This document shows, one piece after another, positions 41,084 to 49,152 of a stretch of DNA of 64,000 nt (its first letter is position 1; each line of letters opens with the position of its first letter). Origin of the DNA: a virus; the IMG/VR virus record IMGVR_UViG_3300008448_008955, positions 1 to 64,000 of that record; one strand, written 5' to 3'. The notes under the pieces were generated by a model that worked only from the letters and a program-made list of their open reading frames with translations, made no database searches and was not told the DNA's origin. The position numbers were made by a program, and so were the translations under genes.

Positions 41084-41092
41084 ATTATAGCA
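41084..41092 (-). promoter_or_regulatory. Extended -10 promoter TGCTATAAT before primase
   Basis: On the minus strand TGCTATAAT (41084-41092) is a perfect extended -10. The -35 region (TGTACC) is weak. It lies 6 bases from the ATG at 41077, so a transcript would be leaderless or nearly so, unless the site is only a relic of the early cassette. Confidence 0.45.
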
Positions 41093-41101
41093 GAGTTTGT
41101 A

Positions 41102-42172
41102 TCAACGGTACATCAAATTGGTCACTGTACCATTGTTAATGATAACATTGGCCATGAGCGTGTTACCAAAAGTAATAGGCAGATATCCAGAGCCGCCATC
41201 GATCACAGTTATTGGCCCACAGGTGCCATCGCTGGCCAAACTAGCCACAGCCCGTGCGCCGGCACCGTTGCCTACAATAACAACATTGGGCGGAGCAACA
41301 TAGTTGCTGCCTGGGTTGTTGAGAGTAATTCCTGTGACTACTCCGTTGACCACTGTGGCACTGGCCTGCGCACCCCATCCCTGACTTTGGTTAAACGACA
41401 AACGAAGCAAGGGGTGGAACCCTGCTACATTAAGATAGACTGTACTGGTCTCGTCAAAATACTGTGTAGAATCTGTAACGTTGTACCAGGGCGACTCGTA
41501 GTCTTCGGCTGCTTGCGCTTTGATTGTTCCTGTGAAATGGGTGAGTTCCATTTTAAACGTGGTCAAACTAGCACCCAAGGTAGGTATATGACTGCTGTAA
41601 AACTCAGTCTGTTGCAAATAATTCAATGGTTGCGGAGTCAGTGCCCAGTCTGGCCAACCCGAAGGTGGATTTGCTGGCCAGGAAGTAGGACCATAGATAG
41701 TGGGTATGGTCAAATTTACACTGTCTTGAAACTGCGGAAACACTGAGTCCACAATGTTGGCATCGCCGCGGGCACCTGAATTGTCATCTACAAACACAGC
41801 CTGTACATAGTTTCCAGCTGATCGTTGGATGCTGTAACTGGCCGGTTGTGCCAGCAGGTTAATAGTATCGGTAGTGTTTAACACTACTTTGACACGTCCA
41901 GTGCTGGCACTGAGTACTTCCATGTCCTTGGACAGCAACAGTTCATTGCCGTTTTGACCGATTAGACGGAATACAAAATTGCTGCCAGTGATGTTTACTG
42001 GCTTTTGATCTTGATTGATGAATTCAAACAAAAGCACGTTGTCCACGCCCTTGTTTATGGTTAAATATTTTGCGTACACTGGGTCATACCTCACAGTAAA
42101 GTAACCACCACTGGTGTCAACTAACAAAACTCTGGTTATCTGCTGGTATAAGTAAACGGTGGTTGAATACAT
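41102..42172 (-). CDS. Virion structural protein with Gly-rich beta repeats
   Basis: Predicted 356 aa from the ATG at 42172, with AGGATCACC upstream; the longer frame to 42343 lies under the opposite gene. The N-terminal half looks like a beta-sandwich (VRYDPVYAKYLTINKGVDNV). The C-terminal part has repeats of G-x-(N/G)Y-x-x-P-x-V-x-(I/V)-G-x-G (NPGSNYVAPPNVVIVGNGAG), as in many T4-like tail proteins. CATAAATA at 42189-42196 fits a late promoter. Exact place in the virion unknown. Confidence 0.65.
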   Translation of the reverse strand: MYSTTVYLYQQITRVLLVDTSGGYFTVRYDPVYAKYLTINKGVDNVLLFEFINQDQKPVNITGSNFVFRLIGQNGNELLLSKDMEVLSASTGRVKVVLNTTDTINLLAQPASYSIQRSAGNYVQAVFVDDNSGARGDANIVDSVFPQFQDSVNLTIPTIYGPTSWPANPPSGWPDWALTPQPLNYLQQTEFYSSHIPTLGASLTTFKMELTHFTGTIKAQAAEDYESPWYNVTDSTQYFDETSTVYLNVAGFHPLLRLSFNQSQGWGAQASATVVNGVVTGITLNNPGSNYVAPPNVVIVGNGAGARAVASLASDGTCGPITVIDGGSGYLPITFGNTLMANVIINNGTVTNLMYR

Positions 42173-42188
42173 GGTGATCCTCAAATAA

Positions 42189-42196
42189 TATTTATG
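42189..42196 (-). promoter_or_regulatory. Late-promoter-like CATAAATA
   Basis: On the minus strand, 16 bases before the ATG at 42172. It overlaps the start codon of the divergent gene at 42194. Strong match to TATAAATA. Confidence 0.5.
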
Positions 42197-42571
42197 GGCA
42201 GTGATATCTTTGCAAAATTGGCTGAAAAATACCCTTTCATAACGCTGTGCGTCTATGCTAACAACGAATACGTAGGGGTAGTACAAAACAGAGACGACTC
42301 TGTTACAACAATCTACGACTTTGGGGCTATTGTTAGCCAGCAAGACAAGATGATGTTTCTAGATTTAGCTACTACTTGGTGGTGGGAAAGCAATCGTAGT
42401 ATACCCATAAACATATTCTTACGCGGAGATTGGGACAGATTCCGACATACCCTACGCACATTCAGTAACAAAGATTTAGAAATTATTCACGGACCTGTTT
42501 GCAGTCTCAGCGATATTACCCGTAAAAAGGTCAAACGCAAGAGTATTACCCTGGTCAAACGTCTTGGTTGA
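42194..42571 (+). CDS. Conserved hypothetical protein, divergent from virion gene
   Basis: Predicted 125 aa. Mixed alpha/beta: an N-terminal strand pair (FITLCVYANNEYVGVVQNRD and TTIYDFGAI), central acidic/aromatic LATTWWWESNRSIPINIFLR and a basic C-terminus (TRKKVKRKSITLVKRLG). No family recognised. It overlaps the convergent gene by 17 bases. No ribosome site is visible. Confidence 0.6.
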   Translation: MGSDIFAKLAEKYPFITLCVYANNEYVGVVQNRDDSVTTIYDFGAIVSQQDKMMFLDLATTWWWESNRSIPINIFLRGDWDRFRHTLRTFSNKDLEIIHGPVCSLSDITRKKVKRKSITLVKRLG

Positions 42572-43115
42572 GAAGATTCATATGCAGTGCTACCAAGGCT
42601 GCGTAACTGATCGCATGTGCCTTTTTGAATGTGTATCCCCGACTAGTATCTCCATCCCACACTGACGCAAACACTTCTGCCCAGGGTTGCCGTTGTAGGT
42701 GTGCTTTACCTGGACGAATAATTGATATAAAAGCAGCCAGTCTTGGTATGCTGTCTGGCTTCATTTCTTTTAACAAATCATAGTAATTGCCCACGTGCGC
42801 CAACTGGCCGACCCAGTGCGCATCAGTCCACAGTCGACTCCAAGGAGGAGTTGCTGCCAACATAGCTTCATAGTGTTCAGGACTCTGAATCAAGCTGTAC
42901 ACACTCATGTTCAGGAAGTCCAGCTTGAAGTAGCCACGTTGTTCTGCTGTTTCATAATCAATGGCCGCACACTGGTTCACCGGATCTTGCGGAATGTCAG
43001 TGACATACACTCCCGAATTGTGCCGTCGCCCATCGCTTTGTCGTGCGGCTGTGTGCTGAATCAAATTCAGCACAGCATTTCGGTCAGCAAAGTCCAAGTC
43101 AATATCTGCGCTCAT
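42555..43115 (-). CDS. Miniature DnaE-like (family C polymerase palm) protein
   Basis: Predicted 186 aa against about 1160 for DnaE. Several DnaE segments appear in order: SADIDLDFADR (compare PDFDVDF, with the D-x-D catalytic pair at Asp4 and Asp6), RRHNSGVYVTD (GKHAGGVVIAP), GYFKLDFLNMSVYS (KFDFLGLRTLT, with Lys64 and the third catalytic Asp66), MKPDSIPRLAAFISIIRPG (KPDCFEDMIALVALFRPG) and YTFKKAHAISYAALVA (FNKSHAAAYALVSY). The three Asp positions are kept while most fingers, PHP and tail domains are gone. Function unknown: a reduced polymerase, a decoy or a polymerase-binding protein. Starts in an ATGA overlap. Confidence 0.7.
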   Translation of the reverse strand: MSADIDLDFADRNAVLNLIQHTAARQSDGRRHNSGVYVTDIPQDPVNQCAAIDYETAEQRGYFKLDFLNMSVYSLIQSPEHYEAMLAATPPWSRLWTDAHWVGQLAHVGNYYDLLKEMKPDSIPRLAAFISIIRPGKAHLQRQPWAEVFASVWDGDTSRGYTFKKAHAISYAALVALHMNLLNQDV

Positions 43116-43459
43116 TTTGTATCACACAATGCCATGGCTATCTTTAGTGCATCTTCGGCTCGATCACGTGCCAGCAAAGCATCTGCTACCGTGGGGTGTG
43201 TTCGAGCTAACGCTTGCATACGCTCTTCCTCGACCATTTTAGTTTGTGCCCATTGTATAATTTCTCTAGTCTCGTTGTCTAGCTCAATTTGCGGATAACT
43301 AGATGTCATGGGCAACCATGAGCTGCCATCATACACTTCAATATTGTTACCGTTGTACCGTACCATGCCGGCACTGGGTCGACTCATGTCTACGTAAGGT
43401 GAATTGTACACATTGCCTGCAATGTGTATTCCTTGTCCGCCTGTGATATTTCTAATCAT
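43112..43459 (-). CDS. Small virion-type protein with fiber-like N-terminus
   Basis: Predicted 115 aa. The N-terminus contains SAGMVRYNGNNIEVYDGSSW, a motif repeated in many phage fiber and tail proteins (G-x-x-R-Y-N...VYDG-x-W). The C-terminal half is a charged coil (QIELDNETREIIQWAQTKMV). Two bases separate it from the upstream stop; it overlaps the DnaE-like gene by 4. Probable tail accessory. Confidence 0.55.
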   Translation of the reverse strand: MIRNITGGQGIHIAGNVYNSPYVDMSRPSAGMVRYNGNNIEVYDGSSWLPMTSSYPQIELDNETREIIQWAQTKMVEEERMQALARTHPTVADALLARDRAEDALKIAMALCDTK

Positions 43460-43460
43460 A

Positions 43461-44147
43461 TTACCATCCTGCTTGAGTTAGTATTTCTTGAGCATACAGT
43501 TTATCTTTGGGGTGCTCTTTGAATTTCTTTTGCCATACATCAGAATTGATATAGGGCCATACTATTGCCAGTTGTTCTGTGTTGAGCTCACCTAGAAATT
43601 TCTGACCAGACTCAGAATTATAAATGGCCCACGGACTGACACGACCGCTTGTTATTGCATAACATATAGCATTGGAATTGCCATAACGCAAACAGTCATG
43701 TGCTGGATGCCCTGTTTTCTCGTTCCAGTCCATGCTGTATTCTATTGATCTAGCTAGCGCATCGTCCACTGCTTCAGTTGGCAAGTAATACTGAAGATAC
43801 TCTGTGTAGATCTGATCGCTGCACCAGCGGTCAATCTTTTTGTTTTGTTTTAATAACCAGTCCATAAAACGCGGCGGGTTGATTACTCGTGTATCTACAC
43901 AGTAGCGTCCAAATTTTACAAAGGCCTTGTAATAAGCACTGTCAGCAAAGTCATCGAATGTCTTGGCTGCCGAAGGTTGTAGTGTACGATAAAATAGTAA
44001 AAATGCATGGAGGCCTAATTGAACTCCACGCTCGCTCTTTTCTAATCTACGTCTCTTGCGTTCACACATGTGCACCAGTACACTGCTTTCGCGTACAAAT
44101 GTCTTGTTACAAAACTCGCAGACAAATTTATTTTGTGTCTGTTCCAT
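43461..44147 (-). CDS. C2H2-type zinc-finger-containing phage protein
   Basis: Predicted 228 aa from the ATG at 44147; 44165 is a possible earlier start. The N-terminus FVCEFCNKTFVRESSVLVHM followed by CERKRR is a C-x2-C...H-x-C zinc finger. The rest is a helical domain with WCSDQIYTEYLQYYLP and PAHDCLRYGNSNAICYAITS. I have seen this layout only in uncharacterised T4-like phage proteins. A nucleic-acid-binding role is plausible. Confidence 0.65.
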   Translation of the reverse strand: MEQTQNKFVCEFCNKTFVRESSVLVHMCERKRRRLEKSERGVQLGLHAFLLFYRTLQPSAAKTFDDFADSAYYKAFVKFGRYCVDTRVINPPRFMDWLLKQNKKIDRWCSDQIYTEYLQYYLPTEAVDDALARSIEYSMDWNEKTGHPAHDCLRYGNSNAICYAITSGRVSPWAIYNSESGQKFLGELNTEQLAIVWPYINSDVWQKKFKEHPKDKLYAQEILTQAGW

Positions 44148-44577
44148 GCTTGCGCAAATACTCATCTAATTCTTTTTTGGTTGTAATGGTAGCCAATAGA
44201 TCTAGTTCGTCACTTTTGTAATTCGGGAATAGTTCAGCCAGTTGTTTACGAACAGCACCACTACCTTCTTTCTTTTTAGGCGAGATCCAATTGTGTTTGA
44301 ACGCACCCATGTCAGGACTCACTGTGGTGGCCATGAGCCATTGCAATTTTTTATGGCGTGTGGAGTTGAAACTAAAAAAGTGTTTGTTCAGTCTTTCGTT
44401 GGTTGAAATCACATAGAACTCCTGTAAGTCACGCGATCCTTCCACGCAACTTCCCCAACGGATCATCAGGAACGGAGCAAACTTTTTGCGTTCTTCATCT
44501 GTAAGCTCGTCGTAGAAGTCTCGATTCTTGCGATCAAATTGTCGCATCTCGTTGGCAATGTTTAGTTTGTCACTCAT
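44128..44577 (-). CDS. Conserved T4-like hypothetical protein
   Basis: Predicted 149 aa, starting within an ATGA overlap. Segments DELTDEERKKFAPFLMIRWG and NERLNKHFFSFNSTRHKKLQ are striking, followed by WISPKKK and a C-terminal helix. I could not match it to a named T4 gene, although its place among replication genes is compatible with a replisome accessory role. Confidence 0.55.
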   Translation of the reverse strand: MSDKLNIANEMRQFDRKNRDFYDELTDEERKKFAPFLMIRWGSCVEGSRDLQEFYVISTNERLNKHFFSFNSTRHKKLQWLMATTVSPDMGAFKHNWISPKKKEGSGAVRKQLAELFPNYKSDELDLLATITTKKELDEYLRKHGTDTK

Positions 44578-44819
44578 GGGGTTTTCTTTAAATTATACAA
44601 CACAAACAACTGATCCAGCAACTCACGCATAGCCGGATCTGTTTCGCACATGGTCAGAACATGGTTTATTTCGCTGCGATATCCTCGCATGGCTAGGCCT
44701 GAATCGTTGTTGTCGGCCCACCCTACCATTCGTCGCTTGGTTTCGCCAAACTTACGAGCATAGATTCGATTGTCCACTCGCTCGTAGATGTAAGTTGCAC
44801 CAGGAGTTAGATTGCCCAT
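44574..44819 (-). CDS. Conserved small phage protein (MGNLTPGATYIYER type)
   Basis: Predicted 81 aa. MGNLTPGATYIYERVDNRIY is the opening of a common T4-like phage family of unknown function; the C-terminus ends in a helix (ELLDQLFVLYNL). Overlaps both neighbours by 1-4 bases. Confidence 0.65.
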   Translation of the reverse strand: MGNLTPGATYIYERVDNRIYARKFGETKRRMVGWADNNDSGLAMRGYRSEINHVLTMCETDPAMRELLDQLFVLYNLKKTP

Positions 44820-45154
44820 TAGTGATTCCGTTTGCCATCAAACACACAGTTGAATATCAAGTTCTGTTCGCCGTCGTTGATTACTCTATGAAATGCGCCA
44901 TCGGGAATCAGGATAATGTCGCCGGCATTGACTCTGAACTTTTGTTCATTTACTATCATCATACCTGTGCCTTTTACAAAGAAGTAAACTTCTTCTTGTC
45001 CCTCATGACTATGGCCACGTGTGGCCTGTCCTCGATACAGTTTGGTTGAACTCAGCACAAGATTGTTCAAGGTCTTGTTGTCTTTCAACAAGTAGGTTTC
45101 GTTGTCTTTGACTATTTCTCCACCAACGTCGTTCACAGTATATTTCAAGTTCAT
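44819..45154 (-). CDS. Cupin-domain protein
   Basis: Predicted 111 aa, a single small cupin. Motif 1 is RGHSHEGQEEVYFFVKGTG (two His and Glu ligands) and motif 2 is GDIILIPDGAFHRVIN (His ligand). Such proteins bind a metal and act as sugar isomerases, epimerases, dioxygenases or ligand sensors. No substrate can be assigned. It sits between two uncharacterised genes, away from the glycan island. Confidence 0.82.
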   Translation of the reverse strand: MNLKYTVNDVGGEIVKDNETYLLKDNKTLNNLVLSSTKLYRGQATRGHSHEGQEEVYFFVKGTGMMIVNEQKFRVNAGDIILIPDGAFHRVINDGEQNLIFNCVFDGKRNH

Positions 45155-45158
45155 AAGA

Positions 45159-45659
45159 TCACCATGCTTTGTTGTAGTCTACAATTTCGCAGTTGCGACT
45201 GACGTCTTTGACAAAGTAAACGCATTCAGGATTGTCGCCGTCAGTAATTGGCACCGCTAACAATTGTCCATTTTTTAACTTTGGTGCATACCAAGACACT
45301 TCGTGATAGACATCTAAGATTTCAATGTCAGGAAAACTAGGTCTAAAACTACTAAGTGGGTTGAATTGGAATACCTTGAACCCACGGTCATTGATTGAAG
45401 TTAATGGTAACACTTCAAGATCACCCATGTCGGGTTCTCCTATCAGGACCTGCCAGTCCATGGGCATACGAATAGTATGTTCTCCAATGCGTAACACCAG
45501 AGCTGGCGAATTAAAACTTTCTAAAAATATTAGAGGAATAAAATAATAGTCTGGTTCAGCAGGATTAGAGTTGTCTAATATGCTGAAACGCATGTCGTCT
45601 ATTTCTTCAGGAAGATGATCTAGATCGTAGGTTTGATTGTCAAGTGTAAGAATTCTCAT
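45159..45659 (-). CDS. Conserved hypothetical protein with apparent leaderless mRNA
   Basis: Predicted 166 aa. It is compact and beta-rich (MDWQVLIGEPDMGDLEVLPL and WYAPKLKNGQLLAVPI), a pattern I believe recurs in aquatic T4-like phages without assigned function. The sigma70 promoter at 45666-45694 places the transcription start at or next to the ATG at 45659, so no Shine-Dalgarno exists. Confidence 0.65.
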   Translation of the reverse strand: MRILTLDNQTYDLDHLPEEIDDMRFSILDNSNPAEPDYYFIPLIFLESFNSPALVLRIGEHTIRMPMDWQVLIGEPDMGDLEVLPLTSINDRGFKVFQFNPLSSFRPSFPDIEILDVYHEVSWYAPKLKNGQLLAVPITDGDNPECVYFVKDVSRNCEIVDYNKAW

Positions 45660-45665
45660 ATCATT

Positions 45666-45694
45666 ATTTTACAGGTTCCTATACATAAAGTCAA
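45666..45694 (-). promoter_or_regulatory. Sigma70 promoter giving a leaderless transcript
   Basis: On the minus strand TTGACT (45689-45694), 17-base spacer, TAAAAT (45666-45671). Six bases separate the -10 from the ATG at 45659, so transcription should begin at the A of the start codon. Confidence 0.6.
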
Positions 45695-45708
45695 CTATAT
45701 AGTATAGT

Positions 45709-46476
45709 ATGATTACCAAAACATCAATTTATTATCAAGAAGATCTTGCACCAGCATTTGAATTGTCACCGTTTTTATCGCATGGCACCTGCACAGTATG
45801 CAACAAAAACACAGAGTTTGCAATTGACTCTGATTATCCTGACTTGTTTATGACCTACCGGGAAAGTGCTAGATGTGTGCAATGCAATCTAATAGCCAGA
45901 CAACGTGTGGTCATGACTGCTGTAAAACTTTTTGCTCAGCCTGGAAATGTTGTTTACTTACAAGAACAAGTGACCAGCAGCTATGAATGGGCGGTAAAAA
46001 ATCTCACTGAGTGTACTGTAATTGGCAGCGAGTATGTGCCCAATGGCGGTCCGCCTGACATACGCCACGAGAATGTCGAAAGTTTGTCATTTGCTGATGC
46101 TAGCACGGATATTATTGTGAGTCAAGATGTATTCGAACATGTGGCCAATCCCTGGCAAGGGTTTGCTGAATGTTATAGAGTGCTTATTCCTGGTGGCCGT
46201 ATGTTTATGACCATTCCCTTTGCCGGCGATCCTGCTCATCTTACTGTTGATCGTGTGAAACAAGGACTACCTGATCGTTATCACGGCAATCCACTCAACG
46301 ACCAAGGTAGTCTAGTGTATTCAGATTTTGGCTGGGATCTAGTGAGACGACTAAAAAAAATCGGCTTTGCAGTAGAAATGTCTGTGTATCGTTGTAGTGA
46401 ACTGGGCTGGGCTAGTCCTATACTGCTGTTCGAGTTGATCAAGCCAGTTTCATCCAATCCAGTCGTTCCTGTGTGA
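45709..46476 (+). CDS. SAM-dependent methyltransferase with N-terminal zinc ribbon
   Basis: Predicted 255 aa. Two C-x2-C pairs near the N-terminus (CTVCNKN, CVQCNLI) suggest a zinc ribbon. The methyltransferase core follows: VVYLQEQVTSSYEW, TVIGSEYVPNG (the acidic end of strand 2), FADASTDIIVSQDVFEHV and YRVLIPGGRMFMTIPF, a methyltransferase-11-type layout; the SAM glycine loop is atypical. The substrate may be a sugar or a lipid. Overlaps the convergent uvsW end by 38 bases. Confidence 0.78.
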   Translation: MITKTSIYYQEDLAPAFELSPFLSHGTCTVCNKNTEFAIDSDYPDLFMTYRESARCVQCNLIARQRVVMTAVKLFAQPGNVVYLQEQVTSSYEWAVKNLTECTVIGSEYVPNGGPPDIRHENVESLSFADASTDIIVSQDVFEHVANPWQGFAECYRVLIPGGRMFMTIPFAGDPAHLTVDRVKQGLPDRYHGNPLNDQGSLVYSDFGWDLVRRLKKIGFAVEMSVYRCSELGWASPILLFELIKPVSSNPVVPV

Positions 46477-47908
46477 AAGGATAATTGGCTTCTTTGTAGT
46501 AGGCTTTGCGCTTGGTCAAGTGGCGTTTAGCAAACTTGCAAGTGCTAGTTACATCCCAGATCTCCACATGATCTTTATCTTCCGCCTTACGTATGCCACG
46601 GCCAATCGACTGAATGACTCTAGTAAAACTCTTACCAGACTCAACCATAACCAAATTAAAAATACGGGGGATGTTAATACCAACAGCAGCCACCCCATAT
46701 GTTGCCACAATGATTTTATCTGTTGCTTCAGCCACTTCATCATATTCGCTTTGTCTATCTTTGGATTTTGTTGCGCCCGACACAAACACCGCCCGGTCCC
46801 CTAGTCTTTCAACCAAGGCATGTCCAGCAGCCACACGATCCACCAGCACCAAGGTATTGCCTGTTTCGTTTACTTGACGGACCAATGCCGCTATAGCATC
46901 CAGTCGGCCTGACTCTTCCAGCAAATACTTTAGTTCTTTTTGATAGTCTGCAAACTCCACATGATCCATTAGTTGCACAATGTTGACGTGACACTGCGCT
47001 AACACTCCTTGCTGTTGTAATTCGTTGGCCGACAGTCTACCTATCACAGGACCCAAGCTAACCAACAGTGCTTGGCTTTCGAACTTTTCTTTTGGCACAG
47101 TACCTGTTAAACCCCAACGAATTGGCACTTGCGCCATTACACTGGTCAGCAGGGTTTTTAATGCATCTGCTTTGGCCATGTGTACTTCATCTACCATGAC
47201 ACATACCACACCCTCAATAAAATCCTGTATGGTGCAATCGCCTACACCGGCTTTGGTGTTCTTCAACAGCACATTGAGACTTTGCCAGGTACATATGGTA
47301 TGTGTACGACCCCACTCTTTGCGATCACCAAAATATACACCAACATCCAGGCCCAAGTTTACATAATCCCGTTCAGTCTGGCGCACAAGATCTTTGTTGG
47401 GCACAATAACAATTGATCTACCATGTGCTTCCACTGCGGCACTCAGCGTAGCAGTCATAATTGTTTTGCCGGCGCCTGTGGCCACTTCTTGTATGCACTG
47501 CGGATTTTGTAGGAAGTTATTGATGATTTCAACTTGATAATCACGCAACATCACAGGCTGCCCCTCAGCAGGATGTCCTTTGGGCCAGGTCTTGTGAGCC
47601 CAGGTAAGCTCTTCCACTACATTAAAATCAAATGTATTAGAATATGTACGTTGGTCATCTAGCTCGATATCGTAGTCGTACTGTTCTAAAATAGGAATGA
47701 TTTCGGGCAGTAAGTTTGTGTATGTAGATCCACCTAGTTGGAAGTAACTGACTTTGCCGTCCCATCGTCCTAGGCGTACTGCTGGAAGATACCTTGCATA
47801 AGGCACATCATATTTGAAGGTGTTTACTAATTTCTTACGACAGTCTAGATCCAGACCTTCAATCTTGATGTTGACTTCGTCACGTATTTGTATTGTGCAT
47901 TGTTTCAT
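46439..47908 (-). CDS. uvsW: UvsW-type SF2 helicase
   Basis: Predicted 489 aa, close to T4 UvsW (503). Motif I is VATGAGKTIM, motif II is VDEVH, motif III is GLTGTV and motif VI is QSIGRGIRK. The N-terminal domain (about 1-100) carries the substrate-binding part (KLVNTFKYDVPYARYLPAVR). UvsW unwinds R-loops and branched DNA, switching replication from origin-dependent to recombination-dependent. Its start overlaps the upstream gene as ATGA. Confidence 0.93.
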   Translation of the reverse strand: MKQCTIQIRDEVNIKIEGLDLDCRKKLVNTFKYDVPYARYLPAVRLGRWDGKVSYFQLGGSTYTNLLPEIIPILEQYDYDIELDDQRTYSNTFDFNVVEELTWAHKTWPKGHPAEGQPVMLRDYQVEIINNFLQNPQCIQEVATGAGKTIMTATLSAAVEAHGRSIVIVPNKDLVRQTERDYVNLGLDVGVYFGDRKEWGRTHTICTWQSLNVLLKNTKAGVGDCTIQDFIEGVVCVMVDEVHMAKADALKTLLTSVMAQVPIRWGLTGTVPKEKFESQALLVSLGPVIGRLSANELQQQGVLAQCHVNIVQLMDHVEFADYQKELKYLLEESGRLDAIAALVRQVNETGNTLVLVDRVAAGHALVERLGDRAVFVSGATKSKDRQSEYDEVAEATDKIIVATYGVAAVGINIPRIFNLVMVESGKSFTRVIQSIGRGIRKAEDKDHVEIWDVTSTCKFAKRHLTKRKAYYKEANYPFTQERLDWMKLA

Positions 47909-48768
47909 TCTAATGTTACTTTTGTTACATGCTGGCGCTGGGCAATTTCGGCTAGTAAGGTACTGCGTGACACCGTCTCGACCAGCTGGGCAAGAGGGAA
48001 ACGCAATGGTAGTGCTCTTGTATTATACACGTTTTCTATGCCACGAGCAAGGAAAAATTCTTGGTGTTCCTGTATGTATTTTGCCATGCTGGGTGTTTTA
48101 GACTCTAGGTCTTGATTGTAAAATGCCACATTGAAATCGGCACTGTAGTGATCAAATGGACGGAACGCATCGTCGCCAATGTATTGGTCATTGTCGTGCG
48201 CAAGGTCTTCTACAGTCTTGCCTATCTCAGCATAGTTCAAATACACAGTGCCAAATCGTATTTTCATTGTGCCATGTTGTCGTTGTAGCACAGGATCCAA
48301 TTGTTGTGTCTTGGGCATGCCGTACCAGGTACACACAAACCTATGTGGGTTAGTACCCAGTACACTTTCACATCTATGCACTGCTATGTTTAAAGAAGCC
48401 AAGGCCTCACGAACTGGCACTGGCGCACGATGCCAGAATCTTGTGTTTTGTTGATCTAACAGTCCGTGATACTGCTCAAAGATATTGTGCAGATAGTTCA
48501 AACAATTTTGATCAAATGTAAATGGATGCCGTATGATGTACTCATAGGAGTTTATGGTTTCAATGCATTGTTTAATCATGTCAATAGCACGGGCAGTTTC
48601 CTCTGCAGGAGTGCCGAATCCATAAAATCTATCTGGATGATCTAGAGGCCACGCATCGCGCTGACTCATACGTTCTAGCCATAGCTCAGTTATGGGATTG
48701 GCTAGCAGTTGGAATCGTAGTGTTAAAGGGGAGTCATGGCCTAACTCAATAAGCAAGTGTTGAGGCAT
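47905..48768 (-). CDS. Hypothetical protein before uvsW, leaderless
   Basis: Predicted 287 aa from the ATG at 48768. Segments CLNYLHNIFEQYHGLLDQQN, FVCTWYGMPKTQQLDP and RFGTVYLNYAEIGKTVEDLA look conserved, but I do not know the family. The sigma70 promoter at 48774-48802 lies 5 bases from the ATG, so the mRNA should be leaderless. It forms an operon with uvsW. Confidence 0.6.
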   Translation of the reverse strand: MPQHLLIELGHDSPLTLRFQLLANPITELWLERMSQRDAWPLDHPDRFYGFGTPAEETARAIDMIKQCIETINSYEYIIRHPFTFDQNCLNYLHNIFEQYHGLLDQQNTRFWHRAPVPVREALASLNIAVHRCESVLGTNPHRFVCTWYGMPKTQQLDPVLQRQHGTMKIRFGTVYLNYAEIGKTVEDLAHDNDQYIGDDAFRPFDHYSADFNVAFYNQDLESKTPSMAKYIQEHQEFFLARGIENVYNTRALPLRFPLAQLVETVSRSTLLAEIAQRQHVTKVTLE

Positions 48769-48773
48769 ATACA

Positions 48774-48802
48774 AGTATATAGCACAATACAATTGAAGTC
48801 AA
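48774..48802 (-). promoter_or_regulatory. Sigma70 promoter giving a leaderless transcript
   Basis: On the minus strand TTGACT (48797-48802), 17-base spacer, TATACT (48774-48779), then 5 bases to the ATG at 48768. The -35 overlaps the U-run of the terminator upstream. Confidence 0.6.
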
Positions 48803-48832
48803 AAAAGCAGGTACCTTTTTAGGGGTACCTGC
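48801..48832 (-). terminator. Rho-independent terminator
   Basis: On the minus strand GCAGGTACC, an 8-base loop, GGTACCTGC, then TTTTTTG. A second long hairpin, CTGGGC/GCCCAG (48841-48870) with an inner CGG/CCG, precedes it. They end the transcript of the AAA ATPase gene and the three small genes. Confidence 0.92.
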
Positions 48833-48840
48833 TGTAAAGC

Positions 48841-48870
48841 CTGGGCCGGAGCCAACCGTATAGTGCCCAG
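48841..48870 (-). other. Conserved-looking hairpin before terminator
   Basis: CTGGGC (48841-48846) pairs with GCCCAG (48865-48870) and an inner CGG/CCG pair tightens the stem. There is no U-run of its own. It lies in the 3' untranslated part of the early transcript and might protect it or act as a small RNA together with the terminator. Confidence 0.4.
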
Positions 48871-48886
48871 GAAAAAAGGAAATGAA

Positions 48887-48991
48887 CTACCTCACCACTA
48901 CCACTTGAAAACCTTGTTGCTGTTGTTCGTCTGCTTCATCTTTGGTATCCACAGCAAACAAAAACAACTCACCATCATAAATTTTGTACAT
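48887..48991 (-). CDS. 34-aa small protein
   Basis: ATG at 48991 with AAGGA 6 bases before it. The product starts MYKIYDGELFLFAVDTKDEA, then a short Gln stretch and ends VVVVR. A good ribosome site and its place in the operon support it, but no relatives are known to me. It is below the usual gene-calling size. Confidence 0.65.
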   Translation of the reverse strand: MYKIYDGELFLFAVDTKDEADEQQQQGFQVVVVR

Positions 48992-48999
48992 AGTGTTCC

Positions 49000-49152
49000 T
49001 TAAAAAATAGCATTTGCGGCTGCCGCGGCATTCCAGGCGCTGAACACAATGTTCATCCAGCCCAACCCGTTGTGACCTGCTTCAAAATCTCGTTTGGCCC
49101 ATTTAAGCATGAGCCAGGCAAGAAAAATATTTAAAATAGTCCAACCACTCAT
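49000..49152 (-). CDS. 50-aa membrane protein
   Basis: ATG at 49152, overlapping the previous stop as ATGA. The product has MSGWTILNIFLAWLMLKWAK, a charged turn (RDFEAGHN) and GLGWMNIVFSAWNAAAAANA. Two short hydrophobic helices give a small hairpin membrane protein. Similar W-rich small proteins recur in T4-like phages. Confidence 0.75.
   Translation of the reverse strand: MSGWTILNIFLAWLMLKWAKRDFEAGHNGLGWMNIVFSAWNAAAAANAIF

Noticed and set aside
41060-41746. 228-aa plus-strand ORF
   Set aside because: Opposite the beta-repeat virion gene; no ribosome site or motif.
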